DNA of 35,885 nucleotides, taken from contig CALFHN010000139.1 of the NCBI GenBank assembly GCA_937876355.1, forward strand, positions 1 to 35,885, read 5' to 3'. Positions 31,701 to 35,885 of this stretch are shown piece by piece. The notes beneath the pieces are model-generated. The model did not search any database, was not told where the DNA came from, and saw nothing but the letters and a program-made list of their open reading frames with translations. The DNA is from an uncultured Bacteroidota bacterium (lineage in GTDB: Bacteria > Bacteroidota > Rhodothermia > Rhodothermales > UBA10348). The stretch's first letter is position 1; each line of letters starts with the position of its first letter. Both the position numbers and the translations under genes were made by a program.

Positions 31701-33884
31701 TTATTTCACAAACAATATGTCGCGGTATTTTGGCAATGGCCATAAATCCCCAGCAGTTATCCGTTCCAAACGATCTGTTACGTGACGAACGTTATTCATA
31801 GCAGGAATCACGTTGTGGAGCATATGATGAGCTTTTTCATGAACCGATTCTCCGCCAAGATTTTTATTGGCGCGAATCAAAATTCCAAGTGCCTCTTGGA
31901 GCTCATCGATATAGGCCGACATATGGTCGGCCACATCTTTAACCCCTTTCGTTGAAATTCCAACCTTTTGACCATTCAGCATGGTTTTAGTCAGCATTCC
32001 CAAATACCTAGAAGCGGCCGGCATCACCATAGTCCGGGCCATCGATTCGGTAGTTTCCGCCTCAATATTAATGGTTAAAAAATACTGCTCAACCCAGATT
32101 TCCTCTCGGCTTCGAAGCTCTGCCTCTGTAAGCACACCGTAGGTTTCGAACAGCTGAATGTTCTTTGGCGAGATAAAAGTTTCTAAAGCGTCCAGCGTAG
32201 TTCGCAGATTTAACAGCCCACGCCGAGAAGCCTCTTCTTGCCATTCCTCGGAGTAATTATCTCCGCCAAAAATAATGGCTTTCGACTCGTGAACCGTATC
32301 CCGCACCACGTCGAGTACGGCTGTTTCCAGCAACTCACCAGCATCTAACTTAGCCGACAACTGGCCTCCCATTTCCTCAAGCGCTTCTGCGGCAATCGTG
32401 TTGAGAACCGTATTTGCGAATGAAACACTCTGACTCGATCCAACAGCTCTAAACTCGAATTTATTTCCGGTGAAAGCGAACGGAGAAGTCCGATTGCGAT
32501 CTCCAGCATGACGAGGAAGGTCAGGAAGAACCAGCGTTCTGAGGCCCATCAAGCCGCCTTGTTTGCTTTCCGTCGCCGGACCTTTTGCCATTTGGTTAAA
32601 AACGTCTTCGAGTTGTTCACCCAGAAATATAGACACGATGGCAGGCGGTGCTTCGTTGGCACCAAGTCTGTGATCATTCGCAGCACTGGCTACCGAAACC
32701 CTCAATAAATCTTGATGGCGATATACCGCTTTTATTACCGCTCCACAGAAAAACAAAAACTGAAGGTTATCGTGCGGATTATCGCCGGGCTCCAACAGGT
32801 TTAAACCCGTATCCGTCCCAAGTGACCAATTGTTGTGTTTACCGCTTCCATTGATGCCCTTAAATGGTTTTTCATGCAACAAACAAACCATACCGTGTTG
32901 CCGCGCAATACGCTGAAGCGTAATCATGATCAACTGTTGATGATCACAAGCAATGTTCGTGTTTTCATATAAAGGGGCGATTTCGTACTGGCTTGGAGCA
33001 ACTTCATTATGACGCGTTTTAATCGGAATGCCAAGCCGATACAATTCTTTTTCCGTTTCCAACATGCAACTCAAAACGCGATCTGGAATCGAGCCGAAAT
33101 AGTGATCATCCAATTCTTGCCCGCGTGGTGGTCTTGCGCCTACTAGAGTGCGACCACACGTCATAAGATCAGGGCGCCGAAAGTAATATTCTTCGTCGAT
33201 CAAAAAATATTCTTGCTCAACGCCCACGGTGGAGGTCACTTTGGAAACAGTTGATGTTCCAAACAATTCCAATACCCGAAGCGCTTGCTTATTAATGGCT
33301 TCCATTGACCGAAGAAGGGGAGTCTTGGCATCCAACGCCTCGCCACTCCATGAAGCAAATGCAGTCGGTATCGCTAGGTATGAACCGCTCGTGTTTTCAA
33401 CGATGAACGCTGGCGAAGTTGGATCCCAAATCGTATAACCTCGGGCCTCGAACGTGGCTCGTAAGCCTCCACTGGGAAAACTAGAAGCATCCGGTTCACC
33501 TTGAATCAGTTCGCTACCTGTAAATCTCGCTATCGCTCCCCCGCCTTTGTTGGGTGTTATAAACGAATCGTGTTTTTCTGCAGTCGATCCGGTTAGGGGC
33601 TGAAACCAATGCGTAAAATGTGTTGCCCCTCTTTCTACGGCCCATTCTTTCATAGCCATCGCGACGGAATCTGCAATGGTCGGATCAATCCTGTCACCGT
33701 TATCGATGGTACGCTCGAGACTTTCAAACACCTCTTTGGGGAGGCGATTTTTCATTTCATCCATTCCGAACGCGTTTTCCCCAAATATGCGTTCAATGTC
33801 CATTGGCCCGGACAACATACCGTTGCCCTCTGGTGAAAATTTGGTGGCAGCAACCAAGTTGTAATCTGACTTGTGGCGAATCAT
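31701..33884 (-). CDS. glnN: Glutamine synthetase type III
   Basis: A 727-residue class III glutamine synthetase, which condenses glutamate and ammonia with ATP. The length (about 725-730) and motifs are characteristic of GlnN and unlike the ~470-residue Gln[17 protein letters not shown] near the N-terminus, [12 protein letters not shown] (metal-binding Glu), [35 protein letters not shown], and [29 protein letters not shown]. There is no sign of the adenylylation tyrosine loop of class I enzymes. ATG start at 33884; the transcript probably begins with the Lrp-family gene 38 bases upstream. The product draws on the glutamate/2-oxoglutarate node that Kgd and KorAB also use. Confidence 0.96.
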   Translation of the reverse strand: MIRHKSDYNLVAATKFSPEGNGMLSGPMDIERIFGENAFGMDEMKNRLPKEVFESLERTIDNGDRIDPTIADSVAMAMKEWAVERGATHFTHWFQPLTGSTAEKHDSFITPNKGGGAIARFTGSELIQGEPDASSFPSGGLRATFEARGYTIWDPTSPAFIVENTSGSYLAIPTAFASWSGEALDAKTPLLRSMEAINKQALRVLELFGTSTVSKVTSTVGVEQEYFLIDEEYYFRRPDLMTCGRTLVGARPPRGQELDDHYFGSIPDRVLSCMLETEKELYRLGIPIKTRHNEVAPSQYEIAPLYENTNIACDHQQLIMITLQRIARQHGMVCLLHEKPFKGINGSGKHNNWSLGTDTGLNLLEPGDNPHDNLQFLFFCGAVIKAVYRHQDLLRVSVASAANDHRLGANEAPPAIVSIFLGEQLEDVFNQMAKGPATESKQGGLMGLRTLVLPDLPRHAGDRNRTSPFAFTGNKFEFRAVGSSQSVSFANTVLNTIAAEALEEMGGQLSAKLDAGELLETAVLDVVRDTVHESKAIIFGGDNYSEEWQEEASRRGLLNLRTTLDALETFISPKNIQLFETYGVLTEAELRSREEIWVEQYFLTINIEAETTESMARTMVMPAASRYLGMLTKTMLNGQKVGISTKGVKDVADHMSAYIDELQEALGILIRANKNLGGESVHEKAHHMLHNVIPAMNNVRHVTDRLERITAGDLWPLPKYRDILFVK

Positions 33885-33922
33885 GGTTCGTATATGGAAT
33901 TAAGTAGGGTAGTAATATTGGG

Positions 33923-34402
33923 TTAGTCTTGATTGTCGATCATCATGGGTTCGACGGGAACGCTTCTAGTGTCTTTGTAGCTAGAAAGCACAATTGAAGT
34001 CGAAGTCCCGTGCACACCTGGCCATCCTTGAATCGTAGAAAGCAACTTTTCCAGACCGGACGTATTTCGTATCAACACTCTTAATATGTGGGAGCCTTCT
34101 CCCGTAATCGAATGGACTTCTTGAACTTCCTCAAGCTTGCTGGCTTTTTCAACGAAGCCAGAATAGTGCTTCGAACCGTCCACCATCACCCGAATAAATG
34201 CAGCAATGTCGTAGCCCACTCGCCTAGCATTGACGATCGCTTTATATCCCTCAATTATTCCGCGCTCTTCTAGCTTTTTCATTCGCTCGCTAACGGAAGG
34301 GACAGACAAGGACACTTTCTCAGCTATCTCGTTGCGCTTAATGCGACCGCGATCCTGCAAAAGTTGAAGAATGCGAACGTCGATTTCGTCTATTCGACTC
34401 AT
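33923..34402 (-). CDS. Lrp/AsnC-family transcriptional regulator
   Basis: A 159-residue Lrp/AsnC regulator. The winged HTH is at about 4-60 (DEIDVRILQLLQDRGRIKRNEIAEKVSLSVPSVSERMKKLEERGII). The RAM/effector domain at about 70-145 includes VHSITGEGSHILRVLIRNTSGLEKLL. These proteins bind amino acids and regulate amino-acid and nitrogen genes, often their own neighbour. The gene lies directly upstream of glnN in the same direction (38-base gap), so glnN is the natural target. An imperfect palindrome lies in its own promoter region. The amino-acid effector cannot be predicted; glutamine or glutamate would be reasonable but is unverified. Confidence 0.94.
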   Translation of the reverse strand: MSRIDEIDVRILQLLQDRGRIKRNEIAEKVSLSVPSVSERMKKLEERGIIEGYKAIVNARRVGYDIAAFIRVMVDGSKHYSGFVEKASKLEEVQEVHSITGEGSHILRVLIRNTSGLEKLLSTIQGWPGVHGTSTSIVLSSYKDTRSVPVEPMMIDNQD

Positions 34403-34431
34403 CTAAGGCTGGGTTTATGACTTAATTTAAT

Positions 34432-34455
34432 AAGGTATAAATATAAATACACCTT
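34432..34455 (-). promoter_or_regulatory. Imperfect A/T-centred palindrome upstream of the Lrp-family gene
   Basis: AAGGT and ACCTT mark the two ends of a 24-base element with TATAAATATAAATA between them, 30 to 53 bases upstream of the regulator's ATG. Lrp-family sites are typically imperfect dyads with an A/T-rich centre, so this is a candidate autoregulatory operator. It also overlaps the likely promoter. Inference from position and shape only. Confidence 0.4.
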
Positions 34456-34586
34456 CTTTATGTCGCAAGATATTCGTTATGTGAATTAATTATGTCGGTC
34501 GTTTGGGAGTGTCTTCGAAAATAAATTACCTTGCGTCAAACAACTTCGTCGTAAACATCTGCGGGACAAGAGATTCTGCTCCTCAA

Positions 34587-35603
34587 ATGGATTCTGTTAC
34601 TCAAATTGTATTAGGTGCTGCGATCGGAGAAGCCTTTCTTGGGACAAAAGAAGGTCGTAAGGGTGCGATATGGGGGGCAATTCTTGGAACCATTCCTGAC
34701 TTAGATGTTGCGATTGGATTTTTTGTTGATCCTGTGACCCAGTTGGCAGTTCACCGCTCAGGCTCTCATTCGATTTTGATAGCCCTTCTAGCTGCCCCAC
34801 TTATTGGAAGCCTGCTGAAACGGGTGCATCCCAAAAGCAAGACGTCCAAAATGGACTGGATTGCAATGACGTTTTTTGTGTTTTTTACCCACATCGGTAT
34901 TGATATTTGCACGGTATACGGTACACAGGTGTTTTGGCCGTTGTCCGACTACCCATATTCGTTCGACAATATTTTTATTATCGATCCCTTCTACACCCTC
35001 CCGCTGGCAATCGGAGTCACTACGGCTTTACTGGTTAAACGATCCAGCCGTTGGCGTTTTGGTGCCAATTTAGCGGGCTTGTTGATTAGTAGTTTTTATC
35101 TGACATGGAGCGCTAGTGCGAAACTGATCGCGCAAGGTTCTTTCAGGCAAGGCTTGGCTTCAAAGGGTTTTCAGGTTGAAAAAGTGATGTCGGCGCCCAC
35201 TCCACTCAACACGTTTTTATGGATGGGGATGGGTCTACATCAGGATACGATACGGGTCGGCTTATATTCCGTTTTAGACAAGAGGCCTCCGACGGGGTTT
35301 TATTCAGTACCTCGTAATTCCTATTTGTTGAACGGCCATCAAGACGACATTGCAATTCGCCGCTTAATGTGGTTCTCTAAAGGATGGTATGCCGTAGAAG
35401 AAGATTCTTTGGGGTTGGTTTACTCGGATTATCGATTTGGCCGCAATGATGCGTGGTTATCCGATGCGGGGAAACCCGTTTTCAACTTTCGCTTAATTCC
35501 TGATTCCGCCGGCGCTTTTGTATCGTTTCAACAGGAAATGCCCTCTCTGGGGCAACCTATCGAAACGCTAAAACTTGTATTTGAGCGCGCAAAGGGTAAT
35601 TAA
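34587..35603 (+). CDS. Membrane-bound metal-dependent hydrolase family (YdjM/DUF457-like)
   Basis: The start is placed at ATG 34587 (MDSVTQIVLGAAIGEAFLG), not at the upstream GTG at 34503, because this is the conserved N-terminus. The 338-residue protein has several hydrophobic segments (LGAAIGEAFL; ILIALLAAPLIGSLL; MTFFVFFTHIGID; FYTLPLAIGVTTALLV) and the His/Asp motifs of the family: GTIPDLDV, HRSGSHSILIAL and THIGIDICTVYG. The C-terminal ~150 residues form a soluble, apparently beta-rich domain. Members are inner-membrane proteins annotated as metal-dependent hydrolases of unknown substrate (the E. coli YdjM group, a LexA-regulated gene). No regulatory LexA box was noted here. Confidence 0.85.
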   Translation: MDSVTQIVLGAAIGEAFLGTKEGRKGAIWGAILGTIPDLDVAIGFFVDPVTQLAVHRSGSHSILIALLAAPLIGSLLKRVHPKSKTSKMDWIAMTFFVFFTHIGIDICTVYGTQVFWPLSDYPYSFDNIFIIDPFYTLPLAIGVTTALLVKRSSRWRFGANLAGLLISSFYLTWSASAKLIAQGSFRQGLASKGFQVEKVMSAPTPLNTFLWMGMGLHQDTIRVGLYSVLDKRPPTGFYSVPRNSYLLNGHQDDIAIRRLMWFSKGWYAVEEDSLGLVYSDYRFGRNDAWLSDAGKPVFNFRLIPDSAGAFVSFQQEMPSLGQPIETLKLVFERAKGN

Positions 35604-35791
35604 CCCTCCTTTATTGGCCATTCTCTTCGCCTCATTTAGGCGTTCAATTAAGCTGGGGCCAGAAAAAATCGCCCCAACCTAATACTTCTCATAAATCTCA
35701 CCGGAATTTTCGGTTCAATCTCCCGTATCTTGCGTTCTTGTTGCAGATTGTAGGCTAGGCTCGTTTCGGGCCCTCGCTTGCGTTGCAACTC

Positions 35792-35864
35792 GGGCCCGTA
35801 GCTCAGTGGTTAGAGCACTCGACTCATAATCGATTGGTCGTAGGTTCAATCCCTACCGGGCCCA
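35792..35864 (+). tRNA. tRNA with CAU anticodon, probably tRNA-Ile2 (or elongator tRNA-Met)
   Basis: A full cloverleaf: acceptor stem GGGCCCG (35792-35798) with CGGGCCC (35857-35863), discriminator A, D-arm GCTC-AGTGGTTA-GAGC, anticodon loop CTCATAA (anticodon CAT at 35825-35827), and T-arm GTAGG-TTCAATC-CCTAC. CCA is not encoded. The anticodon arm and variable loop (CGACTCATAATCG, then TTGGTCG) resemble bacterial tRNA-Ile2, in which C34 becomes lysidine to read AUA. An elongator tRNA-Met has the same loop, so identity is not settled by sequence alone. Confidence 0.93.
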
Positions 35865-35885
35865 CTAGAACCCCATGTAAGTCAT

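Noticed and set aside
31417-31743. 108-residue minus-strand ORF overlapping the end of glnN
   Set aside because: It crosses the GC-rich terminator stem and overlaps glnN out of frame; the sequence has no domain features.
34503-34586. Upstream start of the YdjM-like gene adding 28 residues
   Set aside because: MDSVTQIVLGAAIGEAFLG at 34587 is the conserved family beginning; the added residues are not membrane-compatible or conserved-looking.

Overview
This 35.9 kb window is a compact bacterial chromosome segment. It is almost entirely core metabolism and envelope genes, with one small accessory patch and one tRNA. The lineage is most likely a Bacteroidota-group relative of the Rhodothermota/Balneolota type. 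Supporting traits are a class III glutamine synthetase (GlnN), an Omp85 barrel with the VRAW-type L6 motif, a six-bladed-propeller lipoprotein remnant, a fused E2-E1 2-oxoglutarate dehydrogenase (Kgd), a FloA flotillin, and start sites that mostly lack a Shine-Dalgarno (SD) sequence. This placement is inference from gene content and was not tested by phylogeny.

Layout, left to right. (1) 1-4.6 kb, plus strand: the 3' part of a BamA/TamA barrel gene, an RlmD-type 23S rRNA methyltransferase, and an extended SDR reductase translationally coupled to it. (2) 4.7-8.4 kb: the large Kgd gene, ending at a probable terminator. (3) 8.4-10.75 kb: an accessory patch with a class II Fic AMP-transferase behind repeated TAGACATAT elements, and a truncated beta-propeller lipoprotein on the minus strand. 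(4) 10.75-17.2 kb: rpsU (minus) diverges from rdgB-dtd, a lipoprotein-like amidohydrolase, moaA, moaC, floA and an unknown gene. (5) 17.2-27 kb, minus strand: a CNNM/CBS (CorC-type) protein, an enoyl-CoA hydratase, a three-gene PspA cluster, thymidine phosphorylase, a two-helix membrane fragment, ribosomal protein L31, and KorB-KorA. (6) 27.1-29.3 kb: apaG, a small orphan gene, thyA and folA. (7) 29.3-34.4 kb, minus strand: purB, an ECF sigma factor, glnN and an Lrp/AsnC regulator. (8) 34.6 kb to the end: a YdjM-like membrane metal-hydrolase family protein and a CAU-anticodon tRNA.

How the genes work together. Two different routes from 2-oxoglutarate to succinyl-CoA (Kgd and KorAB) lie in the same window as glutamine synthetase and its adjacent Lrp-family regulator, so the region is rich in genes at the 2-oxoglutarate/glutamate node. 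thyA-folA form the usual dTMP/folate pair. moaA-moaC make the first molybdenum-cofactor intermediate. rdgB, dtd and rlmD are housekeeping and translation-quality genes.

The most promising undescribed element is the PspA cluster at 19.4-21.6 kb. A full-length PspA/IM30 is followed by a second protein that clearly duplicates only the PspA C-terminal segment, and then by a two-helix membrane protein with a long coiled coil. Other points worth checking are a self-complementary element over the strong SD of rpsU (relevant to the known bS21 role in SD occlusion in Bacteroidota), an L31 gene with a 9-bp tandem-repeat tail followed in frame by a membrane-protein fragment, and the Fic gene with its repeated operator-like sequence.
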